This document shows positions 1 to 7,764 of a stretch of DNA of 64,000 bases, piece after piece. The notes under the pieces were generated by a model. It was not told the origin of the DNA. It saw only the letters and a program-made list of their open reading frames with translations, and did not search any database. Source of the stretch: CALFBG01 sp045110315 (lineage in GTDB: Bacteria > Bacteroidota > Bacteroidia > Chitinophagales > Saprospiraceae). The DNA lies in assembly GCA_045110315.1 (NCBI GenBank), contig JBGCFY010000006.1, forward strand, positions 9,634 to 73,633, written 5' to 3'. The position numbers and the translations under genes were made by a program. Position 1 is the first letter of the stretch, and each line of letters begins with the position of its first letter.

Positions 1-115
1 AATCATATGCTGGCGCAGGAAAGTAATCAGGGTAAAGCAAATTGTATCGATCCCCTACGTAGAAACCTACGATGATAAACAAGCAGACCCCAAATAAGCT
101 AAGCTTAGTTTTCAT
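1..115 (-). CDS. MbnH-like dihaem cytochrome c peroxidase, N-terminal fragment
   Basis: Only the first 38 codons lie in the window; the gene continues beyond the left edge. The ATG at 115 overlaps the 3' end of the MbnP gene by 11 bases, so the two are translationally linked. The visible protein has one N-terminal hydrophobic segment (residues about 5-19), then a Y-P-x-Y-F-P-x-P-x-Y-D stretch that resembles the mature N-terminus of Bacteroidota cytochrome c peroxidase/MauG-family proteins. MbnP genes are commonly followed by a dihaem MbnH gene, and this context supports the call. No CxxCH haem motif falls inside the window, so the identification rests on the leader, the short motif and the neighbour. 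A different periplasmic protein remains possible. Confidence 0.55.
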   Translation of the reverse strand, partial: MKTKLSLFGVCLFIIVGFYVGDRYNLLYPDYFPAPAYD

Positions 116-791
116 CTTGTATAGAAAATATAGCCGGCAACTGCTGCGCCATTTTCACCGCAGCAGCGTTCGGACTCATGATGAGGTAATCCGTAGCAAG
201 ATCAATCGACGACAGTAATTCATCAAGTTCAATCGCTACCACAATGGATTTTTTCCCCTTGATGGGCAAACGAACTTCCTGCAAGGTATTGAATGGATAT
301 TGATATCCACCAAGGTGAAATTGAAACTTATTTTTCCGAGCGGGACAAGCTGCTGCTCGACCTTCTAATTTGAAATTAATATAACCACTTTGCCAAGTCC
401 AATACATCCCATGCATCGGATCAAGATCGCCACCAAAAACCCCACCGGCGTGTGTTGTGCTGTCGATTCCAATATTAAATCGCAATTCAGAGAAGCTCAA
501 GTCCGAAGGAATCTTCAAACTAAAAGAAAGACTATTTGGTATCGACGCATCCAATAAGTGAAAACTATTATTCTCTACAAAAACGCGTTGCGTACCTTTG
601 AACAGTTCAAAGTTAGAAAGATAACATTTCAGTTTTTCAATGCGTACCGTAGTCGTTTCTCCTTCTACCGCCAAGTCCAACGGTGCCTGCGCATAACTCG
701 GTAAAAAGTCAAGTCGCAGTTCCGTTGTTGGTGCCACATAAAAAATATTTGCGGCAAGCAAGGAATAATATAAAATGATTGTTTGCATCAT
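105..791 (-). CDS. MbnP-family copper-binding protein
   Basis: Predicted periplasmic or surface protein of 228 residues. It begins with a hydrophobic leader and carries the signature block of the MbnP family: D-P-M-H-G-M-Y-W-T-W-Q-S-G-Y (about residues 124-137) followed by N-x-K-x-E-G. Two cysteines (about 56 and 149) could form a disulfide. In methanotroph MbnP, a tryptophan is oxidised to kynurenine by the dihaem enzyme MbnH and helps bind copper; which tryptophan would be modified here is not known. The reading frame can be extended to a TTG at 806, but tandem ATG codons at 791 and 788 give a better leader, so 791 is chosen. The gene follows the CotH gene closely and overlaps the MbnH-like gene, at the end of an ECF-sigma operon. 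Confidence 0.8.
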   Translation of the reverse strand: MMQTIILYYSLLAANIFYVAPTTELRLDFLPSYAQAPLDLAVEGETTTVRIEKLKCYLSNFELFKGTQRVFVENNSFHLLDASIPNSLSFSLKIPSDLSFSELRFNIGIDSTTHAGGVFGGDLDPMHGMYWTWQSGYINFKLEGRAAACPARKNKFQFHLGGYQYPFNTLQEVRLPIKGKKSIVVAIELDELLSSIDLATDYLIMSPNAAAVKMAQQLPAIFSIQDEN

Positions 792-806
792 GTCGCCACG
801 GGTCAA

Positions 807-3086
807 TTACTGCAGAAGAACTTTAGAAAAGGAATTGTCAACTTGCACGATGTACATACCTCTTGCCCAATTTTCTGTATTGATCTTCGTTTCATTGACC
901 ACCGTTCCGGTATACTGAACGACGCCTTGTACATTATAAATTCGAATATTTTTTACTGATTGATTCGAAGTGGCAAAACGAATCACAAAGGCTGCTTGAG
1001 CGGGATTTGGAATCGTTTGAAAAACAAGTGTTGCTTCCGTCGGTGCAAAAATACTCGTCGTTCCCGTTCCCATATTTTCCGCGTTGAAGCTAGGCGTCAT
1101 CGTTTGAAAGCTTCCCGTACCATTAGGAAATCTACCATAAGAAATGTCCGTTGTTTGATCGGCATAGCTGACTTCATCTACAATCGTTCCCCCTGCATTC
1201 ACCAAAAAGACAGACTCTGCAGTCGACGATAACTTGAAATTCGCGTGTAAACCCGTTTGTAAATCATCCTTATCTGCCCAAATGGTCAAGTAACCATTTC
1301 CAGCAATTGTGGTCCCTGCTGGAAATTCCCATTGCATCAAATCACTCGCATCATCCGAAAGGAAGTAACCCGTCAAGTCAATCTCCGTGTTACTATTATT
1401 ATACAATTCAATCCAATCATCAAACTCTCCATCTTGATCCATCACCGCCGTCGTATTCGAAGCCAAAAATTCATTAATCACTAAGTCGCCGACCGTTGGA
1501 TTAGAAATTGTTGCCGTGATACTGTGGTATTCGTGTTCAGCCCGTACCGGAGAAAATTTTCCAGCTTGATCATTTTCTGCGTAGATGTAATATTGCCCAA
1601 AAGTACTCGTCACAGTAAGTTCTACACCAAAAACACCATCATTTTCTGCACCATCATTATGCGCGCCATCATCATACATCAAGGTTCGCACAAAAGCTTT
1701 TTCTAAGTCATCGCGATAGCCAAGGTAGGCTGTTGTCCCGTCTGCTACGTTTGCCGTGATGGTAATCGTTTCGTTCAGCACTGGTGTAGGATTAGAAAAA
1801 GCAATATCACTAATCGTAGGTTGCGTTTGTGTGAAATCAGCTAGTCCTAGCAAATAAGTGTTTCGACCATCCATTAGGTTGGTGATACCAGGAGTTGCTC
1901 CACCGCCAGGACCGCCACCACCACTGTTTACATCGCTAGTAAGGTTATCTTGAAAGTTAGCGTAGGTAAAAAACTTATTATTATCGGCTTGTACCGCATC
2001 GTTAATAATCGTTTGCAAAGACAATCCCGTTTCATAATAAGTATCGTTATCGAAATTTTCGAGTAACATCGTTTTGAAGTGCGCTAAATACATTCGCTTA
2101 TATAAAGGAATACTTAATAATTTTTGCACCAAAGGATAATCTGAATTGTTGGCGTGAAGCAGATGACTCATCTGTTGTTTTGCCGTGGTACTATTGAGGT
2201 TACCAGCACCCGTCATGGCGAAGCGACCAAAAGATTCGTTCAAATCCCAAACGATCGGAGCGAAGCGGTGATTATCATCTCGGTACAGGTAATAGTTTTG
2301 AGCAAACCCACCAATGTAGCTATCCAAGTTAACGAATACATTATTAAAAGCCAACATCCACAATGCACGATCGACATCAAGGATTTGTTCGATGGCTGCG
2401 ATTTCGTTCGCTAGCGTATCACAAAGGTCAATCAACTCGTCCCAACCTTCATCTGATTTCAACTCGTAAGCATCTTCGTAACTCGTGATGTTATCCCCGA
2501 GGTAAACCAAGTTTGGTAAATCATTTGATTGTGGTCCAGCACCTGCCGGTGGGTTACATTTGATGAAAGTATTACTCTTGGAGCCAAAGCGATTGTTAAC
2601 GAATTTTTTAGAAATGGCTTCGGAGTTACTGTATAAACCAATCAGCGTTCCATTGACGTATACGTTGGCAAAGTTGGATAAGGGTGCCATCATATATTGT
2701 CGCAAAATTTGATACGACAAAACCTCTCTTAAAAAAGAAGGATCTTTCGCCACGTTGCTCAGTTTAATATCCGTGTAGCCATCGTATTCGTGATCTTTGT
2801 AAGTATCCAATTCGATGTGAAATGGATTTTTAGTTTGATTGGGATTGTAAGTACTATTTCCTTTGTATTTCACCCCAATACTATCAAAAGTTTCGCCATT
2901 GATGGTAACGCTTTCCGCTAAAATATAATCTTCATTGCCTGCTTTTTCAGCGTCTAGCAATTGATCCCAGTTACTTTGGGCAAAGGTAATTTCTATGGTT
3001 TGAATGGTATTTAGGTCATAAAAATCCTGTGCGAAACTTGCGTGTCCCATCAGGATCAAAGTTAGGAGGGTTATTAATCTCATCAT
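807..3086 (-). CDS. Secreted CotH-kinase / lamin-tail-domain protein, T9SS type A
   Basis: A 759-residue exported protein. A signal peptide covers residues 1-19. The CotH kinase domain (about 25-390) has an early G-V-K-Y-K-G-N-S-T motif and W-D-L-N-E-S-F-G, typical of the family of secreted atypical protein kinases found in Bacillus spore coats. A glycine-rich linker (G-G-G-G-P-G-G-G) follows at about 390. A region that looks Ig-like precedes a lamin-tail domain (about 530-655; V-I-N-E-F-L-A-S-N, W-I-E-L-Y-N). A T9SS type A sorting domain ends the protein (about 688-759), containing N-P-A and G-M-Y-I-V-Q. It lies 68 bases after the CnrX-like gene, in the same orientation. In this operon it may modify a surface partner or help handle metal, but its substrate is unknown. 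ATG codons at 3086 and 3083 are both possible starts. Confidence 0.88.
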   Translation of the reverse strand: MMRLITLLTLILMGHASFAQDFYDLNTIQTIEITFAQSNWDQLLDAEKAGNEDYILAESVTINGETFDSIGVKYKGNSTYNPNQTKNPFHIELDTYKDHEYDGYTDIKLSNVAKDPSFLREVLSYQILRQYMMAPLSNFANVYVNGTLIGLYSNSEAISKKFVNNRFGSKSNTFIKCNPPAGAGPQSNDLPNLVYLGDNITSYEDAYELKSDEGWDELIDLCDTLANEIAAIEQILDVDRALWMLAFNNVFVNLDSYIGGFAQNYYLYRDDNHRFAPIVWDLNESFGRFAMTGAGNLNSTTAKQQMSHLLHANNSDYPLVQKLLSIPLYKRMYLAHFKTMLLENFDNDTYYETGLSLQTIINDAVQADNNKFFTYANFQDNLTSDVNSGGGGPGGGATPGITNLMDGRNTYLLGLADFTQTQPTISDIAFSNPTPVLNETITITANVADGTTAYLGYRDDLEKAFVRTLMYDDGAHNDGAENDGVFGVELTVTSTFGQYYIYAENDQAGKFSPVRAEHEYHSITATISNPTVGDLVINEFLASNTTAVMDQDGEFDDWIELYNNSNTEIDLTGYFLSDDASDLMQWEFPAGTTIAGNGYLTIWADKDDLQTGLHANFKLSSTAESVFLVNAGGTIVDEVSYADQTTDISYGRFPNGTGSFQTMTPSFNAENMGTGTTSIFAPTEATLVFQTIPNPAQAAFVIRFATSNQSVKNIRIYNVQGVVQYTGTVVNETKINTENWARGMYIVQVDNSFSKVLLQ

Positions 3087-3154
3087 TAAATTTCTATTTT
3101 TATTAAATATTTGTCTTGGATAATTGTTTATTGAAATGGTCTAACTAAAGTTCT

Positions 3155-3637
3155 TTAATGTGGCTTTCTTCGAGGTGGTTTAGGTTTAAATAAAACCTTT
3201 TCTAAAGCTGAATTCATAAATCTTGGAAAATTTGCTTTTTGTTCAGGATGCAACATATTTTTCACTTCTGTAAAATGCTCATAAGTTTTTTCGATTTTGC
3301 GGCGTTCTAACGTTTCTATTTGCGCTAAGACCTTTGCTTTATCTACCTTTTTCGTCGTATCTGCAATACTTTCAAAATAGGGTTTTAACAAAACTCGCTG
3401 TTCTGCTCTAATAGCTTCGATCGATTGATTATGCGCTTTCGCAGAACTCAAAAAGTGATCGTGTTGAGCCGTTTCTAAGTTTAAAATTTCTAATGCTCGT
3501 CCTTTGAATTGACCACCAGACATTGGTCCTCGACCATGATGGTGAGGAGGTTTGGTAAAAAAGAAAAATGCCAACATGCTTAAGTTTAATAGCAACAATA
3601 TCCCCGCAGCATATTTGTAAAGTTTTAATTGTCCCAT
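3155..3637 (-). CDS. CnrX/CpxP-like periplasmic sensor protein
   Basis: 160 residues with one N-terminal transmembrane anchor (about 9-28). A histidine run (P-P-H-H-H-G-R-G) lies just outside the membrane, followed by a long, highly charged helical region and a basic tail. This is the build of the Spy/CpxP/CnrX heavy-metal-resistance family, in which a periplasmic four-helix protein senses metal or envelope stress. The start codon overlaps the anti-sigma stop in a TAATG arrangement, which points to translational coupling and a shared complex. By analogy with the cnrYXH system of Cupriavidus it would sense a metal and control the membrane anti-sigma protein. The metal is not identifiable from sequence; the MbnP neighbour suggests copper. 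Confidence 0.72.
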   Translation of the reverse strand: MGQLKLYKYAAGILLLLNLSMLAFFFFTKPPHHHGRGPMSGGQFKGRALEILNLETAQHDHFLSSAKAHNQSIEAIRAEQRVLLKPYFESIADTTKKVDKAKVLAQIETLERRKIEKTYEHFTEVKNMLHPEQKANFPRFMNSALEKVLFKPKPPRRKPH

Positions 3638-3936
3638 TATTCGTATAATTTATAATCTGAAATTAACGATGGTGTTTCTCCCGCTTCCTCTGTGGGTTCT
3701 CCCCCGGTAAAGTTTTCACCCTGGAAGTAGGTACGTAATGTCATCACGTTCATCACAAGCAATACTGCCGCCGCCGCTGCGATGAGTCGCAACTGCTGAA
3801 TCGGAATCATTTTGACTTTAGCGCTAAAAGTATTCGCTTGAATTTTTGCCCACAACTCATCACTTGGTTTTGCGCGTTGCATACCTTGTGTGCTGTTGAG
3901 TGCAGCGTCTATCCATGCTTTTTTGGCCTCTTTCAT
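3637..3936 (-). CDS. Putative membrane anti-sigma factor
   Basis: A 99-residue protein with a short cytoplasmic N-terminus (about 1-48) containing P-S-D-E-L-W-A-K-I, one transmembrane segment (about 49-67) and an acidic periplasmic tail rich in Glu and Gly. It starts 26 bases downstream of the ECF sigma gene and overlaps the CnrX-like gene by one base. Size, topology and position match small CnrY-type anti-sigma proteins, which hold the sigma factor at the membrane until a periplasmic signal arrives. There is no recognisable zinc-finger anti-sigma motif (HxxxCxxC), so the role is inferred from topology and synteny. Confidence 0.65.
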   Translation of the reverse strand: MKEAKKAWIDAALNSTQGMQRAKPSDELWAKIQANTFSAKVKMIPIQQLRLIAAAAAVLLVMNVMTLRTYFQGENFTGGEPTEEAGETPSLISDYKLYE

Positions 3937-3962
3937 AAGGATATTTTTTAGTTAGACAATAC

Positions 3963-4526
3963 TTATTTCTTTTTCCTGCGGTTTGGATATTGTTTTTCTA
4001 ATTTTTCTCGCAAATTCCTCTTACCACGTTGCAATAAAGACTCAACGGCTTTCAAAGATAAGTCCATAATTTCTGCCACTTCTTGTCTTGGCAAATCTTC
4101 GATAAAACTCAGAATAAAAGCTGTTTTTTGCTGTGCAGCTAAGCTATCAATGACTTTGAATAGCGCTTTGGCAGACTCTTGGTGCTCCATTAAAATTCCT
4201 GGATGGACGAAGTCAGGTTTTTCTTTGACGGAATCGCCAAAACTAATAAAAGCGAACCTTCGCTTGCGTTTTTTGAGCAGATTGAGCGCCATATTTACCG
4301 TAATCCGATAAACCCAGGTACTTACAGTCGCATTTTCTTTAAAATGCTTTGCATTTTTGAAGATACTTGTAAATACATCTTGTGCAACTTCTTCCGCATC
4401 TTGCTCATTTTGGGTATAACTCAACGCCGTATTGTATACTTTTTCGCTAAATAAAGTATACAATTCCTGAAAGGCATTTCGATCTCCATCAGCGATGGAA
4501 CGAATTAATTGAGTTGGATCGCTCAA
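3963..4526 (-). CDS. ECF-type RNA polymerase sigma factor
   Basis: 187 residues, the usual ECF length. Sigma region 2 occupies about residues 10-95, with the core-binding helix around Y-T-Q-N-E-Q-D-A-E-E-V-A-Q-D-V-F and W-V-Y-R-I-T-V-N. Region 4 (about 125-180) contains an A-F-I-L-S-F stretch, E-V-A-E-I-M and the DNA-contacting helix S-L-K-A-V-E-S-L-L-Q-R-G-K. It is the first gene of the metal-type operon that continues leftward to the MbnP/MbnH genes and probably activates that operon. No TAnnTTTG element is visible upstream, consistent with an ECF-specific promoter. A perfect 12-bp inverted repeat lies within this gene, and two more copies of its arm lie upstream. Confidence 0.92.
   Translation of the reverse strand: MSDPTQLIRSIADGDRNAFQELYTLFSEKVYNTALSYTQNEQDAEEVAQDVFTSIFKNAKHFKENATVSTWVYRITVNMALNLLKKRKRRFAFISFGDSVKEKPDFVHPGILMEHQESAKALFKVIDSLAAQQKTAFILSFIEDLPRQEVAEIMDLSLKAVESLLQRGKRNLREKLEKQYPNRRKKK
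4431..4464. repeat. Perfect 12-bp inverted repeat inside the sigma gene
   Basis: ATTGTATACTTT at 4431-4442 faces AAAGTATACAAT at 4453-4464 across a 10-base loop. Two more direct copies of the second arm lie upstream of the gene at 4700 and 4714. The sequence also encodes part of sigma region 2, so coding constraint explains one copy but not the set. It could be an operator or an RNA hairpin near the start of the operon mRNA. Confidence 0.7.
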
Positions 4527-4611
4527 AGATTTTTTTTTAAAAATAATACGTGCAATTTACACTTAAGGAATTGCTTTGCAAGAATCACAGACTATTTCGA
4601 CAATTCCCCTG

Positions 4612-4638
4612 CCACCGCTCAGTAATCGGTGGTTTTTT
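4612..4638 (+). terminator. Terminator-like hairpin facing the plus strand
   Basis: CCACCG (4612-4617) pairs with CGGTGG (4627-4632) and six T residues follow on the plus strand. No plus-strand gene precedes it; the minus-strand sigma gene starts 86 bases to the left. It may stop antisense transcription out of the operon or end a small transcript. Confidence 0.45.
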
Positions 4639-4699
4639 GAATTATTTTAAAATATTGAAATATAATTTGTATTAAATCAGTCCGAATAGTGTGTTGATC

Positions 4700-4727
4700 A
4701 AAGTATACAATTCAAAGTATACAATTA
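4700..4727. repeat. Two tandem copies of AAAGTATACAATT(C/A)
   Basis: 14-base units at 4700-4713 and 4714-4727 share their first 13 bases. The same 12-mer core occurs at 4453-4464 and, inverted, at 4431-4442 inside the sigma gene. The spacing and exact repetition suggest protein-binding sites that control the operon, or a small duplicated sequence. Confidence 0.6.
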
Positions 4728-4977
4728 CTCCCCTCCTTTTGCATGGTACTCCCGTTCTACTAAGATCTATTGTTCGTGCTTGCTACGACCTCGTTTACGA
4801 GAGTTTCCTTAAAAAAGAGCAGGTTCATCGTTTAGTAGATAAATCACGCCGAAAATTAATTCTTCTCATAAAACACCCACTGGTTGTACTGCTTTCAGCT
4901 TAGCCATCTACCTAATTTGATAGTTACTTAAGTACTAATAAAATTACCAATAAAAATGTCCTTATTCCCCGTAATAA

Positions 4978-5229
4978 TTATTCTTCCTCATCATATTCTT
5001 CACTATCCAGACGATCAACGAGTGATAAGACCCAGTTAATTACTTTGGGACTAAGGTATTTTGCGATACCTGCTTTGCGGAGTGCCGTCTTCAGAATATT
5101 TACATTTTTGTAACCAATACTTTTCTCTTCGGCGAGTTCAATATATTCTTGCCATTCGTCGGCACTAACCATATTAAATCGAGCGCGCATGATATCGAGA
5201 TCAGTAGGATCGTTTAGATCGTAAGACAT
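4978..5229 (-). CDS. Small acidic protein of unknown function
   Basis: 83 residues, cytoplasmic, with no signal peptide or membrane segment. The N-terminus is D-rich (M-S-Y-D-L-N-D-P-T-D-L-D). The middle is basic and helical (N-I-L-K-T-A-L-R-K-A-G-I-A-K-Y-L) and the tail is strongly acidic (D-S-E-E-Y-D-E-E-E). I do not recognise the family. It is 54 bases downstream of the DUF2461 gene in the same orientation and may share its transcript. The biased, helix-friendly composition and good start context make it look real rather than a chance frame. Confidence 0.6.
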   Translation of the reverse strand: MSYDLNDPTDLDIMRARFNMVSADEWQEYIELAEEKSIGYKNVNILKTALRKAGIAKYLSPKVINWVLSLVDRLDSEEYDEEE

Positions 5230-5283
5230 AGTGTTATGGAATTATTATTAGGTAATTTGTAACATTTGTGGTATCAATGAAAG

Positions 5284-5967
5284 CTAATCGTATAAAGGTA
5301 CACCATTCAAATCCGTCGTCAAAATTTCACTCATATAATCGAAATAAGGTCGCAGGGCTAGAAAAGTTTTCACCAATTCTGCTAAGAATTTTTCGTCCAA
5401 AACCTCAGCATCCGTAAACGTTCGAAAAGCGTATAATTGTTTGTAGCGGAGCAAGTCAACGGCAGGATGATCTTTTTCAAATCCTCGCGGTGCCGTTTTC
5501 AGTTGTTCACCTTGCAGCGTTCCAAATTGTTTTTTGAATTTAGCCGATTTTAAAATTTTTCGTAAGGGCTGATCATCGAAAGCGATGTGCTGCCGAATGC
5601 GCTTCAAGTCTTCGGAATTAGGTCCCCAGAATCCGCCACCGACAATGGAATTTCCTCCCGGTTCGATGTGCCAATAATATCCTCCCCGTAATTGATTAGT
5701 CGCACGACTCAAACTACCGCTAAAGCTCTTTTTATAGGGTAATTTATTTTTAGAAAAACGAACATCCCGATAGATTCGGTGTAATTTTACTTTCTCTATA
5801 TTGTCGTATTTCCCCATCTCTTTCCCAACCGCATCTTTGAATATTTTCAGTGCGGCGTGTGCTGTTTCGTACTTGCTTTTGTTTTTTGCAAACCAGTCTC
5901 TATCGTTATTTTTGCTTAAGTTTTTGAGAAACTGTAAGGCCGACTTTGGAATTACGGGATGCTGCAT
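5284..5967 (-). CDS. DUF2461 family protein
   Basis: 227 residues, no signal peptide. It matches the DUF2461/TIGR02453 family: F-L-K-N-L-S-K-N-N-D-R-D-W-F near the N-terminus, then I-Y-R-D-V-R-F-S-K-N-K-x-P-Y-K (about 64-79), G-G-Y-Y-W-H-I-E-P-G-G (about 95-105) and G-G-G-F-W-G-P. The length is normal for the family. The biochemical role is unknown. A TACCTTTG promoter element lies 36 bases upstream of the start, so the gene probably has its own promoter and may read into the small acidic gene downstream. Confidence 0.9.
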   Translation of the reverse strand: MQHPVIPKSALQFLKNLSKNNDRDWFAKNKSKYETAHAALKIFKDAVGKEMGKYDNIEKVKLHRIYRDVRFSKNKLPYKKSFSGSLSRATNQLRGGYYWHIEPGGNSIVGGGFWGPNSEDLKRIRQHIAFDDQPLRKILKSAKFKKQFGTLQGEQLKTAPRGFEKDHPAVDLLRYKQLYAFRTFTDAEVLDEKFLAELVKTFLALRPYFDYMSEILTTDLNGVPLYD

Positions 5968-6002
5968 AAAATGATTATTTTTTTTCTTTAAAAAATTCCC
6001 TT

Positions 6003-6010
6003 CAAAGGTA
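6003..6010 (-). promoter_or_regulatory. Bacteroidota-type -7 element upstream of the DUF2461 gene
   Basis: TACCTTTG on the minus strand matches TAnnTTTG and lies 36 bases before the ATG at 5967. I see no well-placed -33 TTG (the nearest is 13 bases away), so support comes mainly from the -7 match and its position. Confidence 0.45.
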
Positions 6011-6098
6011 GGAAAGTTTTAAACAACTTCGGTTTTAAAATTTGAAGTAAAAGAAAACTATCTGTCCTTATTTTTCACAAATAGTTTTTTAAATAAAA

Positions 6099-6127
6099 GT
6101 GCATCAAGAACAACGCTCTTGATGCAC
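6099..6127 (-). terminator. Intrinsic terminator after the DUF1501 gene
   Basis: A perfect 11-bp stem: GTGCATCAAGA (6099-6109) pairs with TCTTGATGCAC (6117-6127) around a 7-base loop. On the minus strand it is followed by a T-rich run, 35 bases after the stop of the DUF1501 gene. The other side is also T-rich, so it may work in both directions. Confidence 0.8.
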
Positions 6128-6161
6128 TAAAGTATTTTATTTTTTTAAACGACAAAATGAT

Positions 6162-7706
6162 TTATCGCTTGACCATTCGTGCAGTTTTTACCGTGCTTCC
6201 AACTTGAACCCGAACAAAATAAATCCCTGCTGCTAATGCACTCGCTTCAATGGGAACGCGATGCTCTCCGCGATCAAATTGCTGTCGCGTAACCGTTTTT
6301 ACTCGTTTCCCCATCACGTCAAATAAATCTATCCCAAGCGTCATACTTTTTTCTAAGTTCAAATCTACTTTGAAATGATCAACAAATGGATTAGGGAAAG
6401 TTTTTAGTTCCCATTTTACCGTTAACGCTTCGGTAGCAACAGCAGAGCAACCATTAATAATTGGTATATATTGAAAATCATCCGTCAATAAAGATTTCAC
6501 TTTATCTTCTGCCACTTCAAACCAATCCATTAGAATAGAGCCGTAGACCGATTTGAAATCATATTGCATCGCTACGCCTTCTTCGTCTCCAACGTTCGTT
6601 CCGATTTCGGGGTTACTTCCCAACACGCCAGCGTTGACACAGGAACCAAAAACCATCATTGGCGCAGCCGTACCGTGATCTGTACCAGAGCCAGCATTCG
6701 ATATAATTTTACGCCCAAATTCTGAAAAGGTCATTCCTAGGACGCGTTCGTTGATACCTAGCATTTTTAAATCTTCTTGAAAGGCGTAAATCGCACCGGA
6801 AAGTTGTTCTAATAAATCTGCGTGCCAGCCTTTCGTCGTGTCATTTTCTACTTGCTCGGCGTGCGTATCAAAACCTCCTAAGCGCAATACAAAAACTTTG
6901 GTTTGCAATCCTCCAGAGATCAACTTAGCCACCGTTTTCAATTGATTACTAATATTTGTATCGGGATAAGCCGCCATGGAATTTCCATTTTCAGCAGCGT
7001 CCACTACTCGATCTGCGTAAGCGTTCGTTTTTTTGAAAGTTTCGACGAGGAAACCTAATTCTCGCCCGTAACAATCGTTGGGTAAAGCAGCTTCGATTCC
7101 CGTGTTCAAACCACCGATATTGTTGGGATCAATAATTGCCATACTAAAGTTAGAGTTAATCCCTTGACAAGTTCCAGAGATAGATCTTCCCATGGTAATC
7201 GCAAAGGGATCGGTGCATTCCGCGTTGGGATAACCATCTGGATAACCCGGAAATTGATCGTCCAAGTACCGACCTAACCAGCCTGTGTTTTTGTATTCTC
7301 CTGCGTTGACCGCGGTATTCCATATATCCGCCGATCTAAAGTGAGAACGATTCTGATTGGCGTAAGCGACACCTTGTACGAGTGATAAATTTCCATTATC
7401 AAAAAGTGATTTAACGCCTGTCATCGAAGGATGTAGACCGATCGTATTGGTCATCTCGATAATTTTATTTTGGGGAATAATCACGTTGGCGCGAGCATTC
7501 GCTAAATTATCATAAGCATCCAATGGAATGAACGTATTCAAGCCATCATTACCTCCATTGAGGTCAATTAAAACTAAAACTTTATCATTATCATCACTTA
7601 CCATTGCGCTCATCAAACTCGAAGGCATCGCTGCGAGATTGAGACCACCAAGGACCGTGGGCAAGGTAAAAATGGAGGTATTTTTTAAGAAACTTCTTCT
7701 TTTCAT
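6162..7706 (-). CDS. DUF1501 exported protein with T9SS type A sorting domain
   Basis: About 514 residues from the ATG at 7706; an in-frame extension to 7742 is possible but adds residues before an obvious signal sequence. The N-terminus M-K-R-R-S-F-L-K is a twin-arginine (Tat) type signal followed by a hydrophobic stretch. The body is a DUF1501 domain, an alkaline-phosphatase/sulfatase-fold family: L-I-D-L-N-G-G-N-D-G-L-N-T early, R-S-H-F-R-S-A-D-I-W, G-G-F-D-T-H, and F-S-E-F-G-R plus D-H-G-T-A-A-P near the end. A T9SS type A domain closes the protein (F-P-N-P-F then G-I-Y-F-V-R). It follows the DUF1800 gene by 58 bases, the usual pairing. The substrate is unknown. Confidence 0.9.
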   Translation of the reverse strand: MKRRSFLKNTSIFTLPTVLGGLNLAAMPSSLMSAMVSDDNDKVLVLIDLNGGNDGLNTFIPLDAYDNLANARANVIIPQNKIIEMTNTIGLHPSMTGVKSLFDNGNLSLVQGVAYANQNRSHFRSADIWNTAVNAGEYKNTGWLGRYLDDQFPGYPDGYPNAECTDPFAITMGRSISGTCQGINSNFSMAIIDPNNIGGLNTGIEAALPNDCYGRELGFLVETFKKTNAYADRVVDAAENGNSMAAYPDTNISNQLKTVAKLISGGLQTKVFVLRLGGFDTHAEQVENDTTKGWHADLLEQLSGAIYAFQEDLKMLGINERVLGMTFSEFGRKIISNAGSGTDHGTAAPMMVFGSCVNAGVLGSNPEIGTNVGDEEGVAMQYDFKSVYGSILMDWFEVAEDKVKSLLTDDFQYIPIINGCSAVATEALTVKWELKTFPNPFVDHFKVDLNLEKSMTLGIDLFDVMGKRVKTVTRQQFDRGEHRVPIEASALAAGIYFVRVQVGSTVKTARMVKR

Positions 7707-7764
7707 CTTTTTATATTTTACAAACGTAGGCTTGCTCACCAACCGTTTTTATTTTCTGAATGGA

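Larger units (their letters stand above)
4527..4977. other. Spacer upstream of the ECF operon
   Basis: 451 bases without a gene I can support. It holds a GC-rich hairpin with a T-run at 4612-4638 and two tandem copies of a 14-base unit at 4700-4727. It also has an ACTTAAGTACT motif near 4927, of a type seen in several other spacers here. The promoter of the ECF operon must lie in the first part, close to 4530-4600, but I could not define it. Confidence 0.6.

Noticed and set aside
792..806. TTG start for MbnP
   Set aside because: It only touches the CotH stop; the tandem ATG codons at 791 and 788 give a better signal sequence.
4691..4903. A 70-codon plus-strand frame upstream of the ECF operon
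   Set aside because: TTG start, composition unlike its neighbours, no recognisable domain, and it runs across the repeated 14-base units.
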